Shown here one piece after another: positions 18,375-27,540 of a stretch of 64,000 nucleotides of DNA. How positions within the stretch are numbered: position 1 is the stretch's first letter; each line of letters opens with the position of its first letter. The notes beneath the pieces were generated by a model that saw only the letters and a list, made by a program, of their open reading frames with translations, ran no database searches and was not told the DNA's origin. The position numbers and the translations under genes were made by a program. The DNA comes from Amycolatopsis pretoriensis (lineage in GTDB: Bacteria > Actinomycetota > Actinomycetes > Mycobacteriales > Pseudonocardiaceae), in the NCBI RefSeq assembly GCF_900107925.1, contig NZ_FNUJ01000008.1, positions 397,639 to 461,638 of the forward strand, read 5' to 3'.

Positions 18375-19087
18375 CGGTGCGCCTGGCGCACGACGTACCC
18401 GACGCCGCGCACGGTGTGGATCAGCGGTTCGCCGTCGCCCGCGTCGACCTTGCGCCGCAGGTGCGAGATGACGAGTTCGACCACATTGGACCGGCCGCCG
18501 AAGTCGTACTCCCAGACGTGGTCGAGGATCTGCGCCTTCGTCAGCACCGACGGCGACCGGCGCAGGAGGTAGCGCAGCAGCTCGTACTCGGTCGGGGTCA
18601 GCTCGGCGAGGCGGTCGCCGCGCCGGACCTCGCGGGTGTCCTCGTCGAGCGTCAGGTCCCCGACGCGCAGCACGGCCGGGCGCGTCGCCACCTGGTGCGT
18701 GACGCCGGTGCTGCGCCGCAGCACTGCCCGCAGCCGCGCCATCAGCTCCTCGACGGAAAACGGTTTCACGAGGTAGTCGTCACCCCCGCGGGTGAGCCCG
18801 GCGACCCGGTCGGCCGTCGCGTCCTTGGCCGTGAGGAAGACCACGGGCACCGCGCTGCCGGTCTCCCGGAGGCGGTCGAGCACGGTGAAGCCGTCGAGGT
18901 CGGGCAGCATCAGGTCGAGCACGACGATGTCCGGCCCGAACTCGGCGGCCTGGCTGAGCGCGGCCTTCCCGGACCCGGCCGTGACCGCCTGCCAGCCCTC
19001 GTACCGGGCGACGGTGGCGACGAGGTCGGCGATGTGCGGCTCGTCGTCGACGACGAGCAGGCGCACGGGTTCGGAGGGCTCCACCAC
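18371..19087 (-). CDS. OmpR/PhoB-family response regulator
   Basis: A 238-residue regulator. The receiver domain has acidic pocket VVDDEP, phospho-acceptor Asp in VVLDLMLPDLDG and Lys in YLVKPFS; the C-terminal winged helix ends with SHLRRKVDAGDGEPLIHTVR. The frame runs far upstream, but GTG 19087 with GGGAG eight bases before it gives the normal start. It is the first gene of the regulator-kinase operon, divergent from the ferric-reductase-like gene. Confidence 0.94.
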   Translation of the reverse strand: MVEPSEPVRLLVVDDEPHIADLVATVARYEGWQAVTAGSGKAALSQAAEFGPDIVVLDLMLPDLDGFTVLDRLRETGSAVPVVFLTAKDATADRVAGLTRGGDDYLVKPFSVEELMARLRAVLRRSTGVTHQVATRPAVLRVGDLTLDEDTREVRRGDRLAELTPTEYELLRYLLRRSPSVLTKAQILDHVWEYDFGGRSNVVELVISHLRRKVDAGDGEPLIHTVRGVGYVVRQAHR

Positions 19088-19222
19088 CCCATCTTCTCCC
19101 GGCGCACGCGCGCGCGGCGACCGCTGGCACCGGCCGACAGGAATCCGACAGCCGGTACCCAGACTCGCCACAGGGTCCGTGGCGAGGCTGGCCTTCGTGA
19201 ACCGAAACCGAAGGGGATCCGT

Positions 19223-20578
19223 GTGACCAGCATGACGCAGACCGCCGAGGCCACGCGCCCGGCGATCCGCCCCCGGATCGCCGCGAAATCCGGCCTTTTC
19301 CTCTTCCTGGGCGCCAATGTGGCGGCCGTCACCGCGCTGTTCGCGCAGGCCGGCCTGTCGCAGAACGTGCTGATCAGCATCGGCCGGCTCGCCGGCATGT
19401 ACGGCGCGCTGGCCATGGCGGTGCAGCTGCTGCTCGTCGCGCGGCTGCCGTGGCTGGACCGGCGGATCGGGATGGACCGGCTCACGACGTGGCACCGCTG
19501 GACCGGCTTCACGATCCTGTGGACCCTGCTGGCGCACCTGGTGTTCATCGCGTTCGGCTACGCGGAGGTGTCGAGCAAGGGCGTCGTCGACGAGCTGGTC
19601 GAAATGGCCGACACGCTCGAAGGCATCCTGCGGGCACTCGTGGCGTTCGCCGTGATCCTGATCGTCGGGGCGGCGTCGGCGAAGTTCGCGCGCAAGCGGC
19701 TGGCCTACGAGACCTGGCACTTCATCCACCTCTACACCTACGCCGCGGTGCTGCTGGCGTTCACCCACCAGATCGCGCTGGGCCAGTCGTTCGCCGGCTC
19801 GGAAACCGCGAAGACCTACTGGTGGACGCTCTGGCTCGGCGCCGGCACCGCCGTGCTCGCCGGGCGCGTCGTGCTCCCGCTGTGGCGGAACCTGCGCCAC
19901 CAGCTGCGCGTGACCGCGGTGGTGTCCGAGGCCCCGGACGTGGTGTCGGTGTACATGACCGGCAAGCACCTCGACAAGATGCCGGCGCGGGCGGGCCAGT
20001 TCTTCCTGTGGCGGTTCCTCACGAAGGACCGCTGGTGGCAGGCCAACCCCTTCTCGCTGTCGGCCGCGCCCGACGGCCGCACGCTGCGGCTGACCGCCAA
20101 GGCGCTCGGCGACGCCAGCGCGTCGTTGCGGCACCTGCGGGTCGGGACGCGGGTGTTCGCCGAGGGCCCGTACGGCGCGTTCACCACGATCCACCAGCAG
20201 CGGCCCAACGCGCTGCTCGTGGCGGGCGGCGTCGGCATCACGCCGATCCGCGCGCTGCTGGAGGACATCGACGGCCACGTCGTCGTGCTGTACCGGGTGC
20301 GCACGCAGGCCGACGCGGTGCTGCTGCCCGAGCTGAACGGGCTGGCCAAGGCGCGCGGCGCCGTCGTGAGCGTCCTCACCGGACCGGACCAGGCGGTCGG
20401 CCCGCGCGGGACGATGCTCGGGCCGGCGAACCTGCACATGATGGTGCCGGACGTGCACGAGCGGGACGTGTTCGTCTGCGGCCCGCCGGGGATGACGTCG
20501 GCCGTGCTGCGCAGCCTGCGCGAGCTGAAGGTGCCGAAGACCCAGGTCCACGCCGAACGCTTCAGCCTCGCGGCCTAG
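19223..20578 (+). CDS. Ferric-reductase-like transmembrane / FAD-NAD(P)H oxidoreductase
   Basis: About 451 residues. Six or so membrane helices with conserved His pairs (LTTWHRWTGF, LLAHLVF, ETWHFIHLYTY, AFTHQIAL) suggest b-type haem ligation, as in ferric reductase/NOX domains. The cytoplasmic half has the FAD motif WWQANPFSLSAAP and the NAD motif LLVAGGVGITPIRALLE. It passes electrons from NAD(P)H across the membrane. GTG 19223 follows AAGGGGA. It is followed by an FMN-binding lipoprotein-like protein and ApbE, so its acceptor is probably extracytoplasmic FMN. Confidence 0.9.
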   Translation: MTSMTQTAEATRPAIRPRIAAKSGLFLFLGANVAAVTALFAQAGLSQNVLISIGRLAGMYGALAMAVQLLLVARLPWLDRRIGMDRLTTWHRWTGFTILWTLLAHLVFIAFGYAEVSSKGVVDELVEMADTLEGILRALVAFAVILIVGAASAKFARKRLAYETWHFIHLYTYAAVLLAFTHQIALGQSFAGSETAKTYWWTLWLGAGTAVLAGRVVLPLWRNLRHQLRVTAVVSEAPDVVSVYMTGKHLDKMPARAGQFFLWRFLTKDRWWQANPFSLSAAPDGRTLRLTAKALGDASASLRHLRVGTRVFAEGPYGAFTTIHQQRPNALLVAGGVGITPIRALLEDIDGHVVVLYRVRTQADAVLLPELNGLAKARGAVVSVLTGPDQAVGPRGTMLGPANLHMMVPDVHERDVFVCGPPGMTSAVLRSLRELKVPKTQVHAERFSLAA

Positions 20579-20591
20579 GGGGATTTCCACC

Positions 20592-21050
20592 GTGAAGAAG
20601 ACCATTTTCGTCGTCGCGCTCTCGATCGCGGGGTTCATCGCGGTCTGGCGGTTCGAGCCGGGGCCGGTGCACAACACCGCGTCCGTCGCGCAGGCGCCGC
20701 CGAGCACCAGCGCACCGTCCACATCGGCCGCTCCGCCGTCCTCGGCCGCTCCGCCCGCATCGTCCACTCCGGACAGTGCGAACGCGACAGTGACCACGCA
20801 GGGCACCCCGGAGTCGAGCAGCTACGGCACGGTCCAGGTCCAGGTCACGTTCACCGGGTCGCGGATGGTCGCGGTCACGCTGCTGCAGGCTCCGGACGAC
20901 GGTCGCGCGCTCACCGCGTTGCCGCGCCTGCAGGAAGAAGCGATGAAGGCCCAGAGCGCCGACATCGACACGATCACCGGGGCGACCGAGACGAGTGAGT
21001 CCTACAAGACGTCGCTGCAGGCGGCGATCGACGCCCGGGGCAGCAGATGA
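20592..21050 (+). CDS. FMN-binding domain protein, extracytoplasmic, covalent flavinylation target
   Basis: A 152-residue protein. An N-terminal membrane anchor (TIFVVALSIAGFIAVW) is followed by a Ser/Ala/Pro-rich spacer and an FMN_bind domain ending in DTITGATETSESYKTSL. This is the S/T-GAT-type motif on whose Thr ApbE attaches FMN. The motif and the adjacent apbE make it the likely ApbE substrate. It overlaps apbE by 4 bases (ATGA). Confidence 0.92.
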   Translation: MKKTIFVVALSIAGFIAVWRFEPGPVHNTASVAQAPPSTSAPSTSAAPPSSAAPPASSTPDSANATVTTQGTPESSSYGTVQVQVTFTGSRMVAVTLLQAPDDGRALTALPRLQEEAMKAQSADIDTITGATETSESYKTSLQAAIDARGSR

Positions 21051-21787
21051 CCACGCGCGTGGAGCAGGTGATGGGCCTGCCGATTTCCTTGGACCTGCGC
21101 GATGAAGGCGACTTCGCCGAGATCGTCGACGAGGTGTTCGCGTGGTTCCGGGACGTCGACGCGAAGTTCAGCCCGTTCAAAGAGGACAGTGAAGTCAGCC
21201 GGTACGACCGCGGCGAGCTGACGGCCGACGCGCTGAGCGACGACCTCCTCGAAGTGCTGGAGCTGTGCGCGTACTACGAACAGCTTTCCGGCGGCGCGTT
21301 CCGCGCGCGGCTGCCCGGCCGCGGCCTCGACCCGTGCGCGGTGGTGAAGGGCTGGGCGGTGCAGCGCGCCGCCGACATGCTCAAGGCCGAGGGCGCGACG
21401 ACGTTCTGCCTCAACGCCGGCGGCGACGTCGTCACCGCCGGCGAGCCGCACCCGGGACGCGCCTGGCGGGTCGGGGTGCGCCACCCCGAGCAGCCCCTGG
21501 CCGTGTGCGCGGTGCTGGAGTCGCGCAACGGCGCGATCGCGACGTCGGCGGCCTACGAGCGCGGCTCGCACATCCTCGACGGCCGGTCGGGCGCACCGGC
21601 GACCGGGCTGCTGAGCGTCACCGTGATGGCCCGCGACCTGGTCACCGCGGACGCGCTGGCGACGGCGGCGTTCGCGATGGGCGCCGAGGGCATCACGTGG
21701 GCGGCCGACCGGCCGGACTGCGAGATCCTCATCGTCGACGACAGCCGCCGCGTGCACCGGACGGCGGGCCTCGCGCTGGCGTCGTAA
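21047..21787 (+). CDS. apbE: FAD:protein FMN transferase
   Basis: ApbE (246 residues) moves FMN from FAD onto a Thr of exported flavoproteins. Hallmarks are the N-terminal MGLPISLDLRD, the substrate-binding block GLDPCAVVKGWAVQRAADML, CLNAGGDVVTAG, and the metal-binding TVMARDLVTADALATAAFAMG. No signal peptide is evident, so the actual export route is unclear. ATGA overlap with the FMN-binding gene gives translational coupling. Confidence 0.93.
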   Translation: MTTRVEQVMGLPISLDLRDEGDFAEIVDEVFAWFRDVDAKFSPFKEDSEVSRYDRGELTADALSDDLLEVLELCAYYEQLSGGAFRARLPGRGLDPCAVVKGWAVQRAADMLKAEGATTFCLNAGGDVVTAGEPHPGRAWRVGVRHPEQPLAVCAVLESRNGAIATSAAYERGSHILDGRSGAPATGLLSVTVMARDLVTADALATAAFAMGAEGITWAADRPDCEILIVDDSRRVHRTAGLALAS

Positions 21788-21851
21788 TCCGTTCGCGCTC
21801 GTGCGGGAGCTCGGCCAGACTCGGGAGCAGCCGTCTGCCTCGAGGAGAGCC

Positions 21852-22232
21852 ATGCCGTCGTCCGTCCTGCACGTGTCCGTCGACTGCGCCGACCCGTACA
21901 CGCTTTGCCAGTGGTGGAGCCAGGTCACCGGGAAGCCGGTCCCCGACGAGGACCAGCCGGGCGACGACGAGTGCGGCATCGAACTGGCCGGCGGCATCGA
22001 CCTGCTGTTCCTGCGCGTGCCGGAGCCGAAGACGGTCAAGAACCGGCTCCACGTGTGCCTGCAGCCTGACGGCCCGCGCGACGACGAGGTCGAGCGCATC
22101 CTCGGCCTGGGCGCGACGCTGGTCGACGACCGCCGCAACACGGATGGCACCGGCTGGGCCGTGCTCGCCGACCCGGAGGGCAACGAGTTCTGCGTCCTGC
22201 GCAGCGCGGCCGAACGAGCCGCGACGTCGTGA
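21852..22232 (+). CDS. VOC (glyoxalase/bleomycin-resistance) family protein
   Basis: A 126-residue VOC-fold protein (SSVLHVSVDCADPYTLCQWW at the first repeat; WAVLADPEGNEFCVLRS at the second). Such small proteins may be metal-dependent dioxygenases, isomerases or drug binders; no function can be assigned. ATG 21852 follows GAGGAG. It overlaps the methyltransferase start in GTGA. Confidence 0.88.
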   Translation: MPSSVLHVSVDCADPYTLCQWWSQVTGKPVPDEDQPGDDECGIELAGGIDLLFLRVPEPKTVKNRLHVCLQPDGPRDDEVERILGLGATLVDDRRNTDGTGWAVLADPEGNEFCVLRSAAERAATS

Positions 22233-23054
22233 CGGACTCGTTCGCCGTCAACAAGGCCAACTGGGACGAACGCGCGGTGCTGCACGCGGCGTCGCCGGAC
22301 TACAGCTTCGCGGCCCTCGCGGCGGACCCCGCGTACCTGAGCGGCGTCGTGCGGTTCGACCGGCCGCGGCTGGGCGACATCGCGGGGCTGCGCGCGGTCC
22401 ACCTGCAGTGCCACATCGGGACGGACACCGTTTCGCTGTCGAGGCTGGGCGCTTCGATGACCGGCCTCGACTTCTCGGGCCCGGCGCTGACGGCGGCGCG
22501 GCGGCTCGCGGCCACCACGGGCGCTTCGGTCGAGTTTCACGAGGCGAACGTGTACGACGCGGTCGAGGTGCTGGGCGCCGGGCGGTTCGACCTGGTCTAC
22601 ACGGGGATCGGCGCGTTGTGCTGGCTGCCGTCGATCGCGCGCTGGGCATCGGTGGTCGCCGGTCTGCTGCGACCCGGCGGCCGGCTGTTCGTCCGCGAGG
22701 GGCACCCGATGCTGTGGTCGCTCGACGAGACGGCGGACCCGGCGGCGCCGCGCTACCCCGTACTTCGAGCACGCCGAGCCGCTGGTGTTCGACGAACCCG
22801 AGACGTACGTCAAGGTGGAGCGGAAGCTGGAGAACAGCGTCAGCCACTCGTGGAACCACTCGCTCGGCGAGCTCATCACGGCGCTGCTGGACAACGGGCT
22901 GACGCTGACCGGGTTCGCCGAGCACGACAGCGTCCCGTGGAACGCGCTGCCCGGGCAGATGACGCACGACGAGGCCACCGGCGAGTGGCGGCTCACGGAC
23001 ACGCCGTCGCGGCTCGCGGCGAGCTACACGCTCCAGGCGGTCAAGGCCGGCTGA
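22229..23054 (+). pseudogene. SAM-dependent methyltransferase, apparent 1-base frameshift
   Basis: The N-terminal part is a class I methyltransferase (LRAVHLQCHIGTDTVSLSRL; GLDFSGPALTAARRL; GRFDLVYTGIGAL). Near 22757-22760 the sequence has CCCCG where one fewer C would continue the conserved protein (PYFEHAEPLVFDEPETYV) in the frame that stays open to 23054. The unshifted frame gives a 282-residue chimera ending at 23077 in the next gene. An intact protein would have about 275 residues. This may be a homopolymer sequencing error or a real lesion. Confidence 0.85.
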
Positions 23055-23067
23055 ATAGGGTGGGCGC

Positions 23068-24045
23068 ATGCCTTTGATCGCCCTCGCCACCCTCGGCGGG
23101 ACCATCTCCATGGCCCCGGTGCCCGGTTCCGGCGGTGCGGTGCCGCGGCTCGGCGCGGCCGACCTGCTCGGCGGCCTCGGTGACCTGCCGATGGATGTCC
23201 TGGCCGAGACGCTGGCCGGCATCGGCAGCGCGTCGCTCGACTTCGCGACGCTGCTGCGGTGCCGCGACTGGGGACTGCGGCAGGAAGCCGACGGGTTCGT
23301 CGTCGTCCAGGGCACGGACACCCTGGAGGAGACGGCGTACTTCCTGGAGCTGACCTGGCCGTCGGACGTCCCGGTGGTCGTCACCGGGGCGATGCGCAAC
23401 GCCGGGCTGCTCAGCCCGGACGGCCCGGCCAACCTGCGGGGCGCCCTGACCGTGGCGGCCGACCCACGCAGCCGCGGCCGGGGTGTCCTGGTGACGCTGA
23501 ACGACGACGTCCACGCGGCACGCTGGGTGCGGAAAGCGCATTCGAGCCACCTGGAAGCGTTTTCGTCGGCGCCGGCGGGTCCGCTCGGCATGGTCGTCGA
23601 GAACGCCGTGCACTGGTTCCACCCGTCGCCGCCACGGCTCGCGCCTTTGCCCGGTGCGGACTTCGGCGGGCTGGTCCCGGTGGTCGAAGCCGGTCTGGAC
23701 GACTCGGGGGCGACGCTCGCGCACGCGGCCACGCAGCCGGGCGTGCGCGGGATCGTGGTCGCGGCGACCGGCGTGGGCCATGTGTCGTCCGCCACGGCCG
23801 ACGTGATTTCGCGGCTGGTTCCCGACGTGCCGGTCGTGGTGGCGTCCCGGACGGGCGCGGGGCCGACGCTGCGCTCGACGTACGGCTTCCACGGTTCGGA
23901 GTCGAGCCTGATCGAAATGGGCGCGACGATGGCCGGCTGGCTCGACGCGCGCAAGTCCCGCATCCTGCTGCACACGCTGCTCGCGTCCGGCGCGGACCGG
24001 GAGGCGATCGACCGCGAGTTCCGCGCCCGCGGCGACCTCGACTGA
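23068..24045 (+). CDS. L-asparaginase family amidohydrolase
   Basis: A 325-residue type I/II asparaginase fold. Both catalytic Thr motifs are present (IALATLGGTIS and VVVQGTDTLEETA) with the conserved Lys in WVRKAHSSHLEAF. No signal peptide is seen, so it is cytoplasmic. Substrate choice between asparagine and glutamine cannot be read from these motifs. It begins 13 bp after the methyltransferase reading frame ends and converges with the cysteine dioxygenase gene. Confidence 0.9.
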   Translation: MPLIALATLGGTISMAPVPGSGGAVPRLGAADLLGGLGDLPMDVLAETLAGIGSASLDFATLLRCRDWGLRQEADGFVVVQGTDTLEETAYFLELTWPSDVPVVVTGAMRNAGLLSPDGPANLRGALTVAADPRSRGRGVLVTLNDDVHAARWVRKAHSSHLEAFSSAPAGPLGMVVENAVHWFHPSPPRLAPLPGADFGGLVPVVEAGLDDSGATLAHAATQPGVRGIVVAATGVGHVSSATADVISRLVPDVPVVVASRTGAGPTLRSTYGFHGSESSLIEMGATMAGWLDARKSRILLHTLLASGADREAIDREFRARGDLD

Positions 24046-24050
24046 GTGGT

Positions 24051-24530
24051 TCAGTCCAGGACCGGGCCGCCCAGCGGGTCGAGGTGGTACGGGCGCATCG
24101 CGCGGCCCGCGTCGCGGTAGACGTGGACCGAGACCGCCGGGTCCGGGCCGTCGTTGCGCACCTCGTGCACGTACCCCGGGCCGAACACCCGCGACTGCCC
24201 CGCCGACAGCGCGTGCAGCTCGGTGACCGCGCGGCCGCCGGGCGCGCGGCGGGCCACCGCCTCCGTCAACCGGCCGCTGACCAGCGTGAACGCGCCACTG
24301 GCGACCGCGTGGTCGTGCAGGTCGGTGCGCTGGCCGGGCAGCCAGCTCATCAGCCAGACCTCCTGCTGCCCGTCCTTCTCGACGAGCGTCGCGAAGCGCT
24401 CTTCGGGGTCATAGCGCAGCAGGTGCTTCCAGCGGTCGCGGTCGGCGGCGACCTCCAGCGCGACGCGCACGGGGTGGCGCAGCGCGGGGTTTTCGGGACG
24501 CAGCAGGGTGTTGTCCGGAACGGCGAACAT
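24051..24530 (-). CDS. Cysteine dioxygenase family protein
   Basis: A 159-residue cupin of the bacterial cysteine dioxygenase type. Metal-binding His residues lie in RTDLHDHAVASGAFTLV and the late GYVHEVRN; the strand order matches CDO. It oxidises cysteine to cysteine sulfinate, limiting cysteine levels. ATG 24530 with GAGGA five bases upstream is chosen. A short Cys-rich leader ORF lies 48 bp upstream, suggesting attenuation control by cysteine supply. Confidence 0.88.
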   Translation of the reverse strand: MFAVPDNTLLRPENPALRHPVRVALEVAADRDRWKHLLRYDPEERFATLVEKDGQQEVWLMSWLPGQRTDLHDHAVASGAFTLVSGRLTEAVARRAPGGRAVTELHALSAGQSRVFGPGYVHEVRNDGPDPAVSVHVYRDAGRAMRPYHLDPLGGPVLD

Positions 24531-24578
24531 GAGGGTCCTCACGGGAGAAAAGGGTGTCGAGCTGGGCCGGGGCGGGGT

Positions 24579-24644
24579 TCACCGACAACAGCGACACGCG
24601 CACATGACGGCGCGAAGGCCCGTGCGGCCCCGCAGCTCAGTCAT
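24579..24644 (-). CDS. Cys-rich leader peptide upstream of cysteine dioxygenase
   Basis: A 21-codon ORF, too short for routine calling, begins ATG ACT GAG (24644) and ends in MCACRCCR then TGA. Four of the last seven codons are Cys. An in-frame ATG at 24659 could extend it by five residues. Actinobacteria are known to control sulfur and cysteine genes by translated Cys-rich leader peptides. Position, polarity and composition fit that class. Its neighbour gives the expected Cys-linked target. Confidence 0.75.
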   Translation of the reverse strand: MTELRGRTGLRAVMCACRCCR

Positions 24645-24717
24645 CTCGTACGCGAACATGGCAACCAGAGTTCCGTACGGCATCGCCGCGGTCAAGCCGT
24701 CCCAGCAGCCGGGAGGA

Positions 24718-25734
24718 TCAGGACCACTCGTGCTTCTGCGACCGGCCCAGCAGCTCCGCGCCCGCCTGCCGCGGGTCGACGCCCTCGTGGCAGACGCGGT
24801 GCATCGCGTCGGTGATCGGCATGTCGACCCCGACGCTCTGCGCCAGCGCCCGGATCGACGAGCACGACATGACGCCCTCGGCGACCTGCCCGCCGGCCGC
24901 CGCCTGCGCTTGTTCGAGGGTCTCGCCGCGGCCGAGGCGTTCGCCGAAAGTCCGGTTGCGCGAAAGGGGCGACGAGCACGTCGCGACCAGGTCGCCGACG
25001 CCGGCGAGCCCGGCGAAGGTCAGCGGGTCGGCGCCCAGTTTCGCGCCGAGCCGGGCCATCTCGGCGAGGCCGCGGGTGATGAGCGTCGCCATCGTGTTGG
25101 TGCCCAGGCCCAGGCCGGCGGCCATGCCGGTGCTCAGCGCGATGACGTTCTTGCAGGCGCCGCCGAGCTCGCAGCCGACGACGTCGGTGTTGGTGTACGG
25201 GCGGAAGTAGGAGTTGGCGCACGCGCGCTGGATCGCGACGGCGCGTTCGTGGTCGGCGCAGGCGAGCACCGACGCGGACGGCTGCCCGGCGGCGATCTCC
25301 TTGGCCAGGTTCGGGCCGGTGACGACGACGACCTCGCCGGGGTCGATCCCGACGATCTCCCCGATCACCTCGCTCATCCGCTTGAGCGTGCCGAGCTCGA
25401 CGCCCTTGGCGAGGCTGACGAGGATGGCGTCGGAGGGCAGCAGCGGCCGCCACTCCGAGAGGTTCGCGCGCAGGCTCTGGCTGGGCACGGCCAGCACGAC
25501 GGCCTGGGCGTTTCCGAGGGCGTGCGCCGGGTCGCTGGTCGCGGTGATGTTCTCCGGCAGGCCGACACCGGGCAGGTAGGCGCTGTTGACGTGCCGCTCG
25601 CGGATGTCGGAGGCGACCTGCTCGCGGCGCGCCCACAGCGTGACGTCGCGGCCGGCGTCGCCGAGCACCTTGGCGAAGGCGGTGCCCCACGAGCCGGCCC
25701 CGAGCACGGTGACCCGCTGGACGTCGGCGCGCAT
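24718..25734 (-). CDS. gpsA: NAD(P)H-dependent glycerol-3-phosphate dehydrogenase
   Basis: GpsA (338 residues) makes sn-glycerol-3-phosphate for phospholipid synthesis. The Rossmann motif is VTVLGAGSWGTAFAKVLG at the start; VVVTGPNLAKEIAAGQPSAS and the catalytic Lys in LGGACKNVIALSTGMAAG are present. The start overlaps the acyltransferase stop by one base (TGATG), so the two are coupled. Confidence 0.97.
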   Translation of the reverse strand: MRADVQRVTVLGAGSWGTAFAKVLGDAGRDVTLWARREQVASDIRERHVNSAYLPGVGLPENITATSDPAHALGNAQAVVLAVPSQSLRANLSEWRPLLPSDAILVSLAKGVELGTLKRMSEVIGEIVGIDPGEVVVVTGPNLAKEIAAGQPSASVLACADHERAVAIQRACANSYFRPYTNTDVVGCELGGACKNVIALSTGMAAGLGLGTNTMATLITRGLAEMARLGAKLGADPLTFAGLAGVGDLVATCSSPLSRNRTFGERLGRGETLEQAQAAAGGQVAEGVMSCSSIRALAQSVGVDMPITDAMHRVCHEGVDPRQAGAELLGRSQKHEWS

Positions 25735-26438
25735 CAGGCGGGGTCCCCCGGCTTCGCCGACGGCGGTTCTTCGTGGCGGATCTCGCCGAGCAGGCGGGTC
25801 ACCTCGTCCATCATGACCTTGGTGACCTCGCGCAGCTTCGACGCGCTGCGGGTGTTGCCGCCGCGGTAGGCGGACAGGTCGATCGGGTCGCCGACGGAGT
25901 GGGTGATCGTCTTGCGGGGGAAGGGCGTGAACTTCTTCGTGTAGCCGTTGAAGAGCTGGTTGGTGCCCCAGCGCGCGATGGGGATGACGGGGACGTCGTT
26001 CTGCAGCGCGAGCCGGGCGGCGCCGGTGAAGGACTCCTTCGGCCAGCCGGCCGGGTCCTTGGTGATGGTGCCCTCGGGGTAGATGACGACGATCTTGCCT
26101 TCTTCGAGGGCTTGGTGCGCGGCCTTGAGGCTGTCCCCGGCGGCGGCGGACCCGCGCGAGACGGGGATCTGCCCCGACCCGGAGACGATCGGCCCGAGGA
26201 TCGGCGCGCGCTGCAGGCTCTCTTTGTAGAGGAACCGCGGGACGCGCTTCTGCCGGTGCACGAAGACGGCGTCGACGACGGGGTCCAGGTGCGAGATGTG
26301 GTTCATGACGAGCAGCGCGGGCCCCTGCCTGGGGATCTTCTCGGCCCCGACGAAAACCCGCCGGGCAATGCCGGTGAGCGGGTAGAACAGTACGGCGGCC
26401 AGCCCCACCCAGAAGCCGCCCTTCTCACGCCGGGCCAC
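25734..26438 (-). CDS. 1-acyl-sn-glycerol-3-phosphate acyltransferase (PlsC-like)
   Basis: A 234-residue acyltransferase. The catalytic NHISHLD (NHx4D) motif is near residue 45, the phosphate-binding site is FLYKESLQRAPILG, and YPEGT follows. It adds a second acyl chain to lysophosphatidate, using product from GpsA, its downstream partner. The frame opens at GTG 26453, also with a good GGGGGAG site; GTG 26438 (ARREKGGFW after it) is chosen because GGAGG precedes it and homologs start there. Confidence 0.9.
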   Translation of the reverse strand: MARREKGGFWVGLAAVLFYPLTGIARRVFVGAEKIPRQGPALLVMNHISHLDPVVDAVFVHRQKRVPRFLYKESLQRAPILGPIVSGSGQIPVSRGSAAAGDSLKAAHQALEEGKIVVIYPEGTITKDPAGWPKESFTGAARLALQNDVPVIPIARWGTNQLFNGYTKKFTPFPRKTITHSVGDPIDLSAYRGGNTRSASKLREVTKVMMDEVTRLLGEIRHEEPPSAKPGDPA

Positions 26439-27043
26439 GATCTCCTCCTCCACGTCAGCTCCCCCAGATCCTGCCGCGCCGGGGTCGGGGCAGTCCAGGG
26501 AGGGTGTCCTTGGGCGGTGATCGGCGGGTGATCGGCGGTGGTCGGGCCGGGTCGGGTGTGGCCGGCCGGCCGCTCGGGACGCGGCTCGCGGGCTCCTCGG
26601 ACCGGTGGGTGGTGATCGGCGGTGGTCGGGGCGAGTCCAGGCGGGCCGGTGGGTCGGGTGCCCGGGGTTCGGCTCGCGAGATGCCGGGCTTTTCGGCAGG
26701 GCGGCATCGGCTTCGAGAAGACGGTCCGGCCTGCGGGAGCCGCAGGGTTACCCGTCTGCACCTCGGCCCGGCCTGGCGCCCCGGTGTTGCTCAGCGCCCT
26801 GGGCCCGGCTCGACATCACGGCCCAGCCCAGCGGTCCAAACCGGCCTGGCGCCCCAAGTCTCGCCCACCGCCCCGGCCCGGCCCAGCGCCCCAAACCAGC
26901 CCGACCCCCGGTCCAGCCCGCCCCTTGGCACCCCTCGGCCCGCCGACCGACAGCCGCGGGCCCAGCCGAAATCCCTGCGCAGCAGCCACGCCCCACCCCC
27001 GGACAGAGCCCACCCTCCCTGGCAGGGCTCCGGCAAAGTCGGC

Positions 27044-27220
27044 CGGGGCGATGCTCCGCCCCGGCACCACCGCCTGCGGAACGCCGGGCCGAAGAGGCGC
27101 TTCGGCGGGATGCCGAGCGTCGGCGGTCATCAACGACTCGTTCATCGCATCCGGCGAGATGAACGACCCGTTCATGACGTCACCGGCCACCGGCCGGCCG
27201 CACCGATCCGACTTCGCCGG
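27044..27220. repeat. Palindrome-rich repeat, copy 1
   Basis: This 177-bp segment matches 27541-27698 almost throughout, except for an extra block of about 20 bp after gcgcttcg. It contains two TGAACGACTCGTTCA-like 15-bp palindromes (27130-27144 and 27160-27174). It ends in cgacttcgccgg; the inverse, gggctccggcaaagtcg, lies just before it at 27025-27041. Confidence 0.85.
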
Positions 27221-27540
27221 GACCCTGACGTCGGACGCGACGAACGACCCGTTCATGCCAACCGCCAACCCCGCCTGAACGACTGCCCACCGCCTCGCCA
27301 CAAAAGCCGACGCCAAAGGCGAGAGGCCCCCGAGAACGGGCACCGACGAGAACCCAGACTCCCCCGCACCCCGATCCGAAGCCAGAACACAATGACAGCT
27401 TCGGGGTGCCGGAAGGGCTTTGGCAGAACAGCTGCCCCCACTCCACCTAGCGCGACCCGAATGCACGTCCCCAAGCCCCGCCCCAAACGCCATGACCCAT
27501 TCAAGTCACCTGACGCCAGGGCTCCAGCAGCCGGGCGGGG

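Noticed and set aside
19311..19330. CCAATGTGG match to the palindrome at 143-197
   Set aside because: Only a nine-base match inside a coding gene, no inverted partner.
18371..20806. Minus-strand frame extending the response regulator to 811 codons
   Set aside because: The added part is antisense to the oxidoreductase and has no protein family features. GTG 19087 with a ribosome site gives a normal-length regulator.
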